From Siniperca chuatsi (taxonomy: Eukaryota > Chordata > Actinopteri > Centrarchiformes > Sinipercidae): a DNA stretch of 64,000 bases. The translations under genes were made by a program, and so were the position numbers. Positions 22,300 through 33,504 of this stretch are shown here, piece after piece. Where the stretch lies: positions 28,247,372 to 28,311,371 of the forward strand of contig NC_058055.1 of NCBI RefSeq assembly GCF_020085105.1, given 5' to 3'. Within the stretch, counting starts at the first letter, position 1; each line of letters starts with the position of its first letter. Under the pieces are notes generated by a model. It was not told the DNA's origin, searched no databases, and saw nothing but the letters and a program-made list of their open reading frames with translations.

Positions 22300-25200
22300 A
22301 TGATGCTGCAGCGGGTGGCGGTCGTCGGCGCCGGGGCGGCGGGACTCTGTGCAGCCAGACACATCCTGTCCCGCCGGAACAGCTTCGCCCCCCCGGTGGT
22401 GTTCGAGCTCACCGGCAACATCGGCGGCACCTGGTGTTATGATGAACGCGTCGGGGCGTACGACAACGGACGGCCGATTCACAGCAGCATGTACAATAAC
22501 CTCAGGTATGTAACTGAGTACCTTTACTCAAGTGCAGCACTTAAAGGTCCGGCGTGGAGGATTTAGTGGCATCTAGCGGAGAAAGTGCAGTTTGCAACCG
22601 CTCGCCTCGCCCTCCCCTTCCAAGCGTGTAGGAGAAACTACGGTGGCCGCGAAACTCAAGAAAAACGGCCCTCTCTAGAGCCGGTGTTTGGTTTGTCCGT
22701 TCTGGGCTACTGTAGAAACATGGCGGTGCAACATGGCGGCCTCCGTGGAAGGGGACCCGCTAAACACTGGACCTTTTTAAAGTCTTTTCATGCCGCTTTC
22801 TGCTTCTACTCCGCCCCGTCTCAGAGGGAAATACTGGACTTTTTACTCCACCACATTTATCTGACGGCTTTAAACATATAAAGAGTTTATAAAATCTGAT
22901 GTTTGGTTATAAATCGAAATAATTAGTCGATCAACTGTTTTGATGTTTGAAGTCGTTTCTCCTGTAAATCCCTTCCTGGCTGCAGCTCCTCAGATGTGCA
23001 GATCTGCTGCTTTTCCTCTGAACGACTGTAATAACTGTGATGTTTGTTAATAACGTCGAGCTTTGGACTGTCGGTCGGACGCGACGACACGCTGAAGGCG
23101 CCGCTTTGGGCTCTGGGTCGTCGTGGACGGCGCTTTCTCACCGTTTTCACCAGTTTTCCAAACCGATCGATCGATCGATCGATGGAGAAAAGAATCGGCA
23201 GATGGATCCAGAATGAAAAGCATCATCAGCTGCAGTCCGATACAAACCGGTTCAACATGAGCTCCGGCTCCACCAGCTGCAGCAGCAACATCCTGCTTTA
23301 CATTAATGCACGAGGAATAATAACCTGATGATAGAATATATAACAGCACAGCAGCCACAGGGACGCTGCACTGCTTTTAAAGGTCCAGTGTGCAACATTT
23401 AGGAGGAGCTGTCGGTAGAAATGGAATATAATATTCATAAGTGTGTTTTCGTCAGTGTTTAATCACCTGAAAATAAGAAGCGATGTGTTTTCGTTACCTT
23501 AGAATAAGACGTTTATATCTACAGAGGGAGCGGGTCCCCTTCCACGGAGGCCGCCATGTTGCACCGCCATGTTTCTACAGTAGCCCAGAACGGACAAACC
23601 AAACACCGGCTCTAGTTCGCGTTATTCGCGAGTTTCGTGGCCGCCGTAGTTTCTCCTACACGCTTGGAAGGGGAGGGCGAGGCGAGCGGGATTCACATGG
23701 CTGCAAACTGCAGTCCCACCACTAGAGGCCACTAAATCCTCCACACTGGACCTTTAAGTGCTGCACTTAGTAAACGTCTTTAGTTCTAAAGTATCTGAAA
23801 AAAGGTTAATTCTGCTGATTTTACGTGTTTTATTCCAATCAGTTAGATTTTCTACCTTTCACTCGATGAGTGTGAGGAACTGGGCCTCACATGAGAAGCA
23901 CTCGTACAAACAGATCCGTTCTGAAGAGTCACGTACAGACGGGCCGCCTTTCTCCACGGTTTGACCCCCGAGTTACAATGCCTTCATCTGAGTGAGTTTG
24001 ACTTCCTGACCTCCTCCCGACAGGACCAACCTGCCCAAGGAGGTGATGATGTTCCCCGATTTCCCCTTCGACCCCCAGCTGAACAGCTTCCTGCCCCATC
24101 AGGAGGTCCAGAGGTACCTGGAGGGATACTGCCAGAGCCACGACATCCGGCCTCACATCAGGGTGAGCCACCTGACTGACTTACGTTTAGCAGGAAAGAA
24201 ATCTGTTATTATTTCTAACTAATCACTGATGATATAATGAATGAAATTCCAAATATCTAGATAAATACTGAAGATGCAGAGTTGAAGGTGGTATCAAGAT
24301 CTGTGCGTTCTCACTAAAGCTGAAAAAACTACAGTGATGGTGGCTCACAGAACGTCTTTTAAACAATCTGTTCCAACTATTTACTAACAGCAGTCAAGGA
24401 GCGACGGTTCTTCTACACACGAAAAGGAAATATTACAAACCAGAACAGCAGCAGTAAGCCAAGGAAAGTAAATCAGGTTGTAATTATTCTCACTCCCCAC
24501 CTGGTCCGTAATCTTCAGGCCTAATGTCATACAAGGCAATCTGTTAAACATTCAAACGAATCCATGAAATATTAACAAAATCAAGGGTGAAAAGTCCTTT
24601 TGCACGTTCTTTGTTCTTCACGCACACACAATGGTTCGGAGGGTGAACTTTAGAACTTCCTGGCAGCGTCACGTGGCAGTCTGCGCAGGTGGGGGTGCTT
24701 TAAGGTGAGGAGGTGGAGCGGGTCGTCCGCTAATCGCAGGGTTGCAATCACTGTCCTGTTCGTGGGCAAGAAGCTGAACCCTAAATGGCTCCTGATGGTC
24801 ACGTGACCACCTTGCATGGTGTGTAAGTGAAACTATGCATGGAGCCGTGTGATTTAACAAGAACAACGAATAAATGGCCAACTGCTTTGAGACTCGATTA
24901 ATCATTTAAGTCAAGCAAAGATACCAAACATCGTCTGGTTCCAGCTCCTCCGTTTTGAGCATTTCCTGCTTTTGATAAACTGAATCTCTTTTGGGTTTGC
25001 GGACTGTTGGTTGGTTGAATCAGTGATGCTCAGTTCGAGCCCCTCTTTCTCTCTGTGTGTGTCAGTTCAACACAGTGGTGGAAAACGTGAAGCCCGTCGT
25101 CGTGACTACGGAGGGCGAGGAGGCGAGGACAGCGTGGGAAGTGACATCATCTGATTTGTCGGGTCGTCAGAAAACGGAGACCTTCGACTCGGTCTTCGTC

Positions 25201-27793
25201 TGCTCGGGGTGAGATGTGACGAAATGTGTAATTTGAGTCGTTAGCTCCCGTTGCCAGTTTTAAACGTGTTCGTTTGGATGTTCTGACGTTTGGTTTTTGT
25301 CTTTAAGGCACTACTCCGACCCTCACGTCCCGGACATCCCGGGGATAGGGAACTTTAAAGGTACAGTCCACATTAAAATGTGTGTTTTTGTAAACTGGCA
25401 TGGTACATACTGTAAACGCAAAATGTATAATTAATAACAAGTAGCTGACTAAAGTTAGGTAAGGTCAGAGTTTCACTTTAAATCATTTTAAATGGAAAAT
25501 CCTCTTTTAAAATAGAAATACGTTACTTCAGAGAAAATGCAGGGAAACCAGCAAACTGTCAGTCACTTGTATTCACTTTGTTTGATCAACCAGAAGACCG
25601 TCATCAGGTTTAGCCTAGCTTAGCATACATCTTTCCTACACGTTAATTAACAAGATATGACGTGTAAATCAGACTTTTGGAGTTGTTGGCAGGTGGAGTT
25701 TTTTTCCTCTTTTGATGGAGCTAGGCTAGCAGTTTCCCCTGCTTCCAGTCTTTGTGCTAAGCTAGGCTAAACACGACCTGTACTCGGGATGAAACTGAGG
25801 TCAGTGCTCTCTCTGTTCGTAGGAAAGGTGCTCCACAGTCACGCGTACAGGTGTGCAGAACCGTTCTCGGGTCAGTCAGTGGTGGTTCTGGGAGCCAAAG
25901 CGTCAGGATTGGACATTTCCATTGAACTGGCCAAAGTCGGTGCTCAGGTAACAAACAACACGCCGCCGCTCTGCCTGATAACGTGTCATTACTTTACAGC
26001 TGAGTGCTGTTGCTGGCTCTGTCACTACAGTGGTGGCGTTGATCTCGGCTTAGACTGCGTTACCCATCAGCCTCGTGGCTTCCCGTCCCCGTTTTTGTCA
26101 CAAACGGGAGAGCGGCCACGTTTAGGTTTACTAATAATAAATATGGATCCCGGTGCGGTGGTTACTGTTACAGATGCAGCAGTGAAGTCCCGTCTCCCGA
26201 CTTGACGTCCTGACACAAACGCAGTAATTCACCATCATTAAAAACTGTCAAATGTAAACAAACTATTGGGGGGAAAAGTCTGTCTGGCGGAAACACCCAG
26301 CACCACACAGCTCGTCTCACACCTGCTTTCTCTGATCTTCTAATATAAATACATATTCAGGAAGGAATCCAACCTGCACATCGCTCCTAATATTCCTCCT
26401 CAAGAGGCTTTTCTGGGTTGTTAGCGTACTAATAATGAATCACAGATGCCTACAGACAGACAGGCTTTTATGATGCACACTGGAGTTAATAAGGACGAGG
26501 ACAGAGAATCTCAATATCATGCCTTAGTAGCAACGTTTAAATGTATCGCTGCTGTAGCGCCGCCTATAGGTGACCCGCCATAGCACTCTGCGTTTAAGTT
26601 TGTTGAGCACGGATTTAAAAATGTTGGCAATGTATGTCAAATAGACCGCGTCTGAAAGAATGTGGAAACCAGTTAAAGTCATTACTAATGTCTCTCTCCC
26701 GCTCTCTCTCTCTCTCTCCCCAGGTGACTCTGAGTCACGGCCGTCCTCGTTTCACCTTTCCTCTCCCTTCCGGGATTCGTCAGTCCAGTCCGGTGGCGGC
26801 GGTCCAGGAGGACGGCAGCATTCGCTTCCAGGTTACTAAAGTCTAGCAGCGCTAATCCGCACCAGTTCTGACCCGCTTCGGTTTGCGTCGCGTGTTCGCA
26901 CTGAACAAGAGACCGAATTCAGGTGTGCAGACTACATTCTCTGAGTCTGAGCTGCTCGCAGGACTTTAAGTCTTCGGAAAACCTTTTGCTTTCTACTAGT
27001 TAAGTTATATCGGCAGACTATCTGTACGTGACTCGTGCGACAGGTCTGGGCCTCGTGAATTTCATTCGTGCCTCAGAGAAAATCCTGAATACTAGAAAAT
27101 TGGTGAATGCAACAAGTTCTCTTAAATCACTCAAGAACAAATCTGTTTGTACGAGATCGTCAGGATGTCTGTCTGGACAGGAAATGTTCAGACCCAGTTT
27201 GAGTCCAGAACTCTCGAACTGTCGTATTTGAATCATTTATCACCTGCAACGTACTGAGGTTCAGTCGCTGTTGGAGCTTTCTGAACTGGTGTCCTTCATT
27301 ACTTCTCCTGTATGTACAAATAAAATGTTAAAGTGAAACCTGCCTGTCCCAGGACGGCTCTGTGGGCGGGGCTGACGTCCTGATGTTCTGCACCGGGTAC
27401 AACTTCAGGTATCCGTTCCTGGATGCGGCTCAGCTGGGTCTGGAGATCCAGGACCACGTGGTGTCGCCACTGTACCGCTTCCTGATGCCCCCAGCCTTCC
27501 CCTCGCTCTTCTTCATCGGCATCTGCAAGATCATCTGCCCCTTCCCCAACTTCAACTGCCAGGTGAGCTGAGGCGTCACCAGGTGGGCGGACTCACCTGC
27601 CAGTGGTGGAAAGTACATTTACTCAAGTACTTAAGTACACTTCTGAGGTACTTTATTTTCTGCTACTTCAGCTCCGCTACATTTATTTGATAACTTTAGT
27701 TACTTCAGATTAAAGAATTAAAAATATAATCAGATAAATTATTATATATGAAGATAAGACTTCTTATTGATCAGAAATACCTGCCGGACTGTG

Positions 27794-27833
<40 letters not shown>

Positions 27834-28454
27834 TTAATAAACTAATTGTATAGCACCTTTCATAAGTGCCGTACATCGAACTGTATATATAAAAAACTGT
27901 TTAAACAAACAATTTTAAAGGTGGCAGACAAAAGATTCAAATAAAATAAAGCCGCGTAGAATGTAACAGTCAGTAAGTGTCAATAAAAGCAAGATTAAAG
28001 AGGCATTTACAGAAGTGGCCTGGTGGATATGGTCGTTCACAGTTTGGGTCCATAATGAGACTAAATGAAACCAGAACATCACAGACTGGTCTAACAGAGG
28101 GACCAGGTTTGGTTTTCCTTAAATCCAGTCTTTTCCCCGCAGGTCCAGTTCGCTCTGGCCGTGTTGGACGGCTCGGTCACTTTACCGTCTCAGGCCCAGA
28201 TGGAGGATGAGGTCCGGCGGGAGCTGCAGGAAAAGATGGCGCGTGGAGTCCAGCAGCGCCACCTGCTGATAATGGACCAGGATCAGTGGGAGTACTGCCA
28301 GGCGCTGGCTCGCGCCGCCGGCTTCCCGCCGCTGTCGCCAGTTGTGCGCAGCCTGTACGAGGAGGTGTGGCGACAGCGACGAGTTCACCCCGAAGACTAC
28401 CGGAGGCTCAACTACCGGCTGATCAGCGACACCCAGTGGGAGCTGATCGATTGA
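22300..28454 (+). CDS. Flavin-containing monooxygenase, GS-OX-like
   Basis: Predicted FAD- and NADPH-dependent monooxygenase that oxygenates soft nucleophiles (S or N); the substrate is unknown. Eight in-phase coding exons: 22300-22505, 24024-24162, 25066-25208, 25308-25360, 25823-25947, 26724-26831, 27353-27562, 28143-28454 (TGA), giving 431 residues, normal for the family. Domains in order: FAD Rossmann motif VVGAGAAG (residues 8-15), GGTWCY, TNLPKEVMMFPDFPF, the FMO signature FKGKVLHSHAY (residues 179-189, FxGxxxHxxxY), the NADPH motif GAKASG (204-209) and FCTGYNFRYPF. The third-position lysine in the NADPH motif departs from GxGxSG but resembles plant GS-OX forms (GxxASG). No C-terminal membrane helix is seen, unlike mammalian FMO1-5, so it is likely soluble. 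ATG ATG at 22300 follows an acceptor, so exon 1 is non-coding. No specific orthologue name is claimed. Confidence 0.93.
22535..22780 (+). repeat. Short MITE copy, TIR TAAAGGTCC (forward)
   Basis: It begins CTTAAAGGTCCGGCGTGGAG and ends AAACACTGGACCTTTTT, which are inverted ends. The interior matches the right half of the copy at 23376-23756 in opposite orientation. It lies in the first coding intron of the monooxygenase gene. Confidence 0.8.
23160..23183. repeat. (ATCG)n microsatellite
   Basis: About five consecutive GATC units followed by GATGG, inside the monooxygenase intron. Confidence 0.85.
23376..23756 (-). repeat. Fuller MITE copy, TIR TAAAGGTCCAGTGTG (reverse relative to the 22535 copy)
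   Basis: The left end TAAAGGTCCAGTGTGCAACA and the right end TCCTCCACACTGGACCTTTA form terminal inverted repeats. It shares about 230 bp with the 22535 copy in inverted orientation, including CGGAGGCCGCCATGTTGCA, TACAGTAGCCCAGAACGGA and TAGTTTCTCCTACACGCTTG. Non-coding, non-autonomous DNA transposon. Confidence 0.85.
24163..25065. other. Monooxygenase intron without recognised elements
   Basis: No gene, RNA or recognised repeat was found; short repeats only. Confidence 0.5.
25361..26723. other. Monooxygenase introns around exon 25823-25947
   Basis: The introns 25361-25822 and 25948-26723 show no gene. The second ends in a long (CT)n tract (26695-26719) serving as the acceptor polypyrimidine tract. 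Confidence 0.55.
27602..27745. repeat. AAGTACATTTACTCAAGTACT-type dispersed repeat, copy 2
   Basis: Starts CAGTGGTGGAAAGTACATTT, nearly identical to the start at 4257, and continues ACTCAAGTACTTAAGTACAC. Confidence 0.75.
27797..27832. repeat. (AAT)n microsatellite next to a retroelement-tail-like sequence
   Basis: About eleven ATA units precede TTGTATAGCACCTTTCATAA (27847-27870), a motif typical of fish LINE/SINE tails and similar to TTTATATAGCACCTTTCTAA at about 47580. Confidence 0.8.
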
Positions 28455-28714
28455 TTGATGGAGAAACGGAGATGAAAGGTTAAACAGCAGGTGTACAAAA
28501 TCACAGAAACATCATATGATACAATACAGCGTTATAAACTTTAGAAACAGCAACTTCATACAAGAAGAACAGCTGAACATGCTTAACATTAAAAAGACAA
28601 AACTACTTAATTAGAGATATTAGAGTCCAGAAAACAGAAGTTTTCTGAAGCGCATCATGACTGTCAGAGGTGTTGATTCACCTCTGAGCTGCTAAACTAA
28701 ACTTCTATTCAGTG

Positions 28715-29160
28715 TTGATGGATGTAGCTGCACTCCAGATACAATCACCTGCACTCGAGGGATGACGGTCGTCGCTCGGTCGCTCCTCCACTTCGGTCCA
28801 GTCTGAAACATCAGCAGCTGCTGGACTGTGATGAGACGTGCTTCATCGTTCATGCTCCCCTCAGGATGAACTGTAATAACTCTGCTGATCCTCTGACTTT
28901 CCATCTAGCGCCACCATCAGGTCGACATGTTAACGTGTCCGACACTTTGGTTTGTGACCAAACACCTGCAGAGCTGCTGACGCTCCCATCAGCCTCAGCT
29001 GCGCTCTGTGTTCACTGCTAATTAACACGCTAAATTGAGATGGTGAACATGGTAAGCCTTAAACATCAGCATGTTAGCATTTTCATTATTTTTCATTTTT
29101 GCTAGCATGCCGACGTTAGCATTTAGCTCAAAGCACCTCTGTGCCTAAATACAGCTTTAA
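28715..29160 (+). repeat. GTTAGCATGCTAACA-type repeat, copy 2
   Basis: Contains GAAACATCAGCAGCTGCTGG, AGGATGAACTGTAATAACTC, TCTAGCGCCACCATCAGGTC and a TTAGC-rich tail, shared with copies at 9330 (reverse) and 37075. Confidence 0.85.
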
Positions 29161-29944
29161 CACAGACGCTAGCGTGGCTGTAGACTCTTGAGAGGGATTT
29201 CCTGCACGTAGCTGCCATTCTGGGGACCGCAAGAACTGTGATTGGTCAGCCTGGGCTGCTTGTGTTTTCTTTTACAAGTTTCTGATGGTTTGGGGAGTTT
29301 GTTGGGCGCGAAGACGACATGAAGCAAGTTGAAGAAAGTTATCCTGTTATCTGCTGCTTTTCACTAAAAACTAACAAAGACATCTCCACCGCTAACCTTC
29401 TGCTCTCCGCGACCACGTAACGTTAACGTGATCACTTCTGCTCTCGATTGCACGGTGGTGGTCTGTTAGTAATGAGAACCTTCCCACCGTCGCTCTGTAT
29501 CACAAAGCGAATGAAAGAATGAAAACACAAATATGATACGCTGAACTAAACATCGAGAACTACGCTGTAGATATCTATGGCCGGAGTGCTGTAACACCTT
29601 TAAACCCACCGTGACTTTTTTCTCCCGAACTGTTGCTAAGAAGTTGGCTGCGTTTGTTAAAGAACGTAATGATCGCTGAGGGGCTGAAACCTGTTCTGCA
29701 ATTTGTGGTGTGACTGTCGTGGATCCAACACTTTACTATCGTGGCTGTAATGAACACAGCAGCCTCAAATTAACGTTGTACATTCAAACTACCTCATTCA
29801 TTTCAATGAAAATGATTTTCTGACCAGTTGTGCGGCACTGTGTACTTACTACCATCCAGAGCCAATCAGCAGTCACTTCAGGGTCCTTGGCGGGGCCGTT
29901 GTGGGGTCTGTCAGCGGGTGGACATAATCGAATCAAGATAATAA

Positions 29945-30165
29945 TTTTGGCGATCCTCTGACTTTGAATCTAGCGCCACCATCAGGTCGACATTTTAATT
30001 TGGTTCATGACCAAATACCTGCAGAGCTGATGACGTTCCCATCAGCCTCAGCTGCACTTTGCGTTTGCTGCTAGTCAGGTAATGTTAGCATGCTAACACA
30101 CTAAACTAAGATGGTGAACATGCTAAACATGATAGCATTTAGCTCAACTAAGGCTGATGACACAA
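29945..30165 (+). repeat. GTTAGCATGCTAACA-type repeat, copy 3 (5'-truncated)
   Basis: Starts GATCCTCTGACTTTGAATCT, then TAGCGCCACCATCAGGTCGA and CAGCCTCAGCTGCACTTTGC, followed by TTAGCATGCTAACACACTAA. Confidence 0.85.
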
Positions 30166-31190
30166 ATGTCACTTGGTATTCGATACCGTTAACCACATTG
30201 TGCTGATATCCAAACTTCATTCCTCACAGTGATTCAGGGGAAGAGTACAATGTGTTCACCCTCTGTGCCGATAGCATGGGGATACCCATGTAGATCAACA
30301 ACCTACCTGAGAGATGTCCTGGGGTTGGCTGCCAAATGTATGCCGACGATACGGTCATTTATACGTCTGCCAGAACAACTAGCGAAGCCGCTGACCAGCT
30401 TCCTGACTCGTTGCGTGCTGTATCGCAGTGGCTTGAGTCCTCTCACTTAATGCGGAATGTAATAAAAACTGTTTCAAGCTGTTTTTCTATACGCAAACGT
30501 CACGAAAAATTAAACATTCATGGTAAAAAATAAAGACCGAGGTAATCGGTGAGGTTGGCAACGTGAAGTACTTGAAATCGTCTTAAAAGATTTGATAAAC
30601 AAGTGAATAATATTTGCACAAAAAAAAAAAAAGTTCAATCAAATCTCAGGTGTTTCAGACTCATCAGAAGGTATCTGCCGTTCAGCACAGCCCACCTCTG
30701 CACGCATGATATTCTCACACCTGTCATACTGCATCGCTTCCTGGTCACAATCAGCTATTAAACCACATCACTATATAACCAGACAACAAAAATCATGGAC
30801 CAAAAAACCAACGAGGTGGCATCACCGTCACGTCTGGGACAAACCGCTTCGAAAGCTTCCTAAGTTATTCCGAAAAGCTAAAGCGTATTTTTAGATGGCT
30901 AAATGGTGATGCGCCTTCCCTGCTTCACGAATTTGTTGCAAGGCAGCAGCAGCGTCGGCACGCGGGCCTCAACTGTTTTAATGTTTTCAATGGAGGTGAA
31001 ACAACTTTGTTCTCACACCTAATACCCCTGCACAGACACACCTGGATTTGTACCTGTATTGTGTTTTCCTTCTTTGTCTTTTTTCTATTTTAACTTTTTA
31101 AAAAAAAAAGCCTCCTGTTGTAAATTAGCGTTTCGCTACAAACATTAAATACAGTGCTGTGCTATTGCTGTGTCCGTGTCAAATAAAATA
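30165..31190 (+). mobile_element. LINE fragment (L2/Rex-like) with YADDTVIY reverse-transcriptase motif
   Basis: Frame-shifted translation gives MYADDTVIYTSARTTSEAAD, which carries the catalytic YADD box of non-LTR reverse transcriptases. It continues with QLPDSLRAVSQWLESSHL, then further on FSHLSYCIASWSQSAIKPH and KSWTKKPTRWHHRHVW, the conserved region after the RT domain. The 3' part ends in A-rich text. Several stops and frame changes make it a dead, 5'-truncated copy. It is intergenic, downstream of the monooxygenase gene. Confidence 0.85.
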
Positions 31191-33504
31191 AACTTAAGAA
31201 TGAATTAGATCAGTGTGAGATAAAATGGGTGGTTTCTTTTAGTGTTTTGGTTCAACGGTCTGATCAGCGGTGTCCGAGGCCCGGCGCTGATATGATCGTT
31301 CAGCTGATTAATCATTTCTCAGGCCGAACGGATCCGCGCGTTAACCATGAACGAGGCCGAGGACACAGAGAGCTGATGTCAACAGCAGACTTTAATCCAG
31401 ATATTGTGCCACAAAACGTCAAAATACATGAGTCGAAAAAACGAGGTCTGACATCACAGACTGACCTGAGCTCAAAAACAACAACAACACATGAAGCAGG
31501 AAACACGTTCGGACACCAGCGCAGGTCAGTAACATGGCCGCCATTCACTGTTTTACAAGACATTTAAAGGGGAGTGCCACATTTATATATTTTTTTAATT
31601 TACTTATTAATTACATGTTCCAGGACTGATTCAGCTAAGGTTTGTCAGCAACACGTTAATGCTCGACAGAGTTGGTGTCTCAGGGGTCAAAGGTCAGCTC
31701 TAGCTTCTGGCTAACGGCAGGAGGAGGAGTGAAATCGGTCTTTAAAATAGGTGTCATTCCCCTTTAAGCCTCTCGGGTGACAATGATTTCACGTGGACAG
31801 AAGTGAGCCTTTATTTCATTCGTTTGAGTTTATCAGGCGGAAATTTAACAAATGATTCTCTCAAAACAATAATTTGTGCCCTCAAAAATACATAATTTGC
31901 CGCCTCCTGTCTTCTGGAGGGTAGCAGTAAAGTAGTGCTGAAAAGATTAGTCTATTAATTGATAAGTTAATGGGTTGATCGCTGGTTCTGGCGTCTAAAA
32001 TGTGATGATTTACTGCTTTTCTCTGTTTTATATCAGTAAACTGAATCTCTTTGGGTTTTGGACCGTTGGTCGGACAAATCAAGACATCTGAAGACGTCCC
32101 CCTTGGACTCTTAGAGCATTTTACACAAGTTTCTTTATTTAATTTTATTTAAAAGATTAAGAATATAATAAAAAAAATAATTTCTGCCCTAAAATGAAGC
32201 ACAACCAATGTTCAGCGTGTCCCAAATTCATACTACATACTAATCTTCATAGTTTACTTTTTTTAACAGTTAGTACACAAAAAACTCAACATACTTTACC
32301 ATTTTATACGAACAGGAAATTACTTTGAAATGTCACTGCCAATTAAACGTCACAAAGAGACAGAAAAACGTCTTTCTTAAGATTTAATACTTGTAATTGT
32401 TTTCCAAGATCTTTGTGGAGCTGCTTCACCACCACTGCACTGCGTAGTGCACATCGACGGGACACTCAAAAATCGAACATATTGAATCTGCACACTGATT
32501 TAAGTACACTTCATTTAGCCACATGTCCAATGTAAACACACTACATACTCCAAACCCGCTTAGAACGAGTGTAGTATGTGTGTAACAGCCAAAACCACAA
32601 GTATATCCACGTATCTCAATCCAAAATCAAAATAAAGCCGGGTTGAATCCAAGCGGTCCACGCTGAGAGTGTCGGGGGACAAATGAAGGTGATAATTCTA
32701 TTAATTTAAGAAAATTCATTCATTCAAGGGCACAAATGGGAATTCTGAGGACATGAAGTGAGCAATTCAAGGCACAAATTACTAAATTAAGATAACAAAA
32801 AAACGTCATTTGAGTTATTTAGTGAACAAGTAATTTGAGGGCAGTTGATTTAAATAAAACATCGTCTCTATCAGGCTCCACACAGTTCTGATTCAGGACA
32901 TGTTGCTCTTTCTGTTTTATATTCACTGCAGGAGCTATGAGCTAAACAGCACGACTAGTTCGTGTTAGAGAAGAGTTGTGTGTTTCTCACTGATTTGACT
33001 TGCCCATAGTTGATATGAGACAGTCAGACAGTAGTGATGGGTATTAAATACAGAAATGTGCTCGTAGAACTAAGAGTCGAAATCTGGCATCAAATGTCTG
33101 GTCAGATTCAAAATGTTCTTTGATCAGACACTTCCTGATGTGCATCACAATTCTGCCAAATTTAAAATTATTTTACTTAAATATCTTGTGCATCTGCTTG
33201 TGTTTAAACATTTATCAAGTATCAGATCTGTCTGCCGCAATTGTTTTTGTCTCTTCAGTGGACGTTTTAAGTCATCAGATCTGCGTGGAGCGATGAGGAG
33301 GCTGTAATCTTCCTCGCATTAATACATGAAATGTCATATTTCCATCATGTTTTTGACATGGTTTTCCATCGTTTGAGCTTTGACTGGAGCTCTTTTAATG
33401 ACTAATATCGATTTTCAATTTCAAACAATACCCAGCACTACTGAGCAGCTCTGTGTTTCACTGCTGGACTTGAAGTCTTTAAAGAAAACCAGCACTAAAA
33501 CCTT
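31190..33504. other. Unassigned AT-rich DNA downstream of the P2Y receptor gene
   Basis: About 2.3 kb with no exon-like frame. One diverged MITE relative is present near 31925-32120. The minus-strand 3' UTR of the receptor gene must extend into the right part, but no end can be assigned with confidence. Confidence 0.45.

Larger units (their letters stand above)
28455..33504. other. Intergenic region between the monooxygenase and P2Y receptor genes
   Basis: Convergent gene ends. Contents are two copies of the GTTAGC-type repeat, a LINE fragment (30165-31190) and AT-rich unassigned DNA (31190-33500). No convincing host exon was seen on either strand. Confidence 0.6.

Noticed and set aside
27018-27236. 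Short open frames on both strands between monooxygenase exons
   Set aside because: Intronic. They do not fit the phase of the flanking exons (both phase 0 and directly joinable) and show no family similarity.
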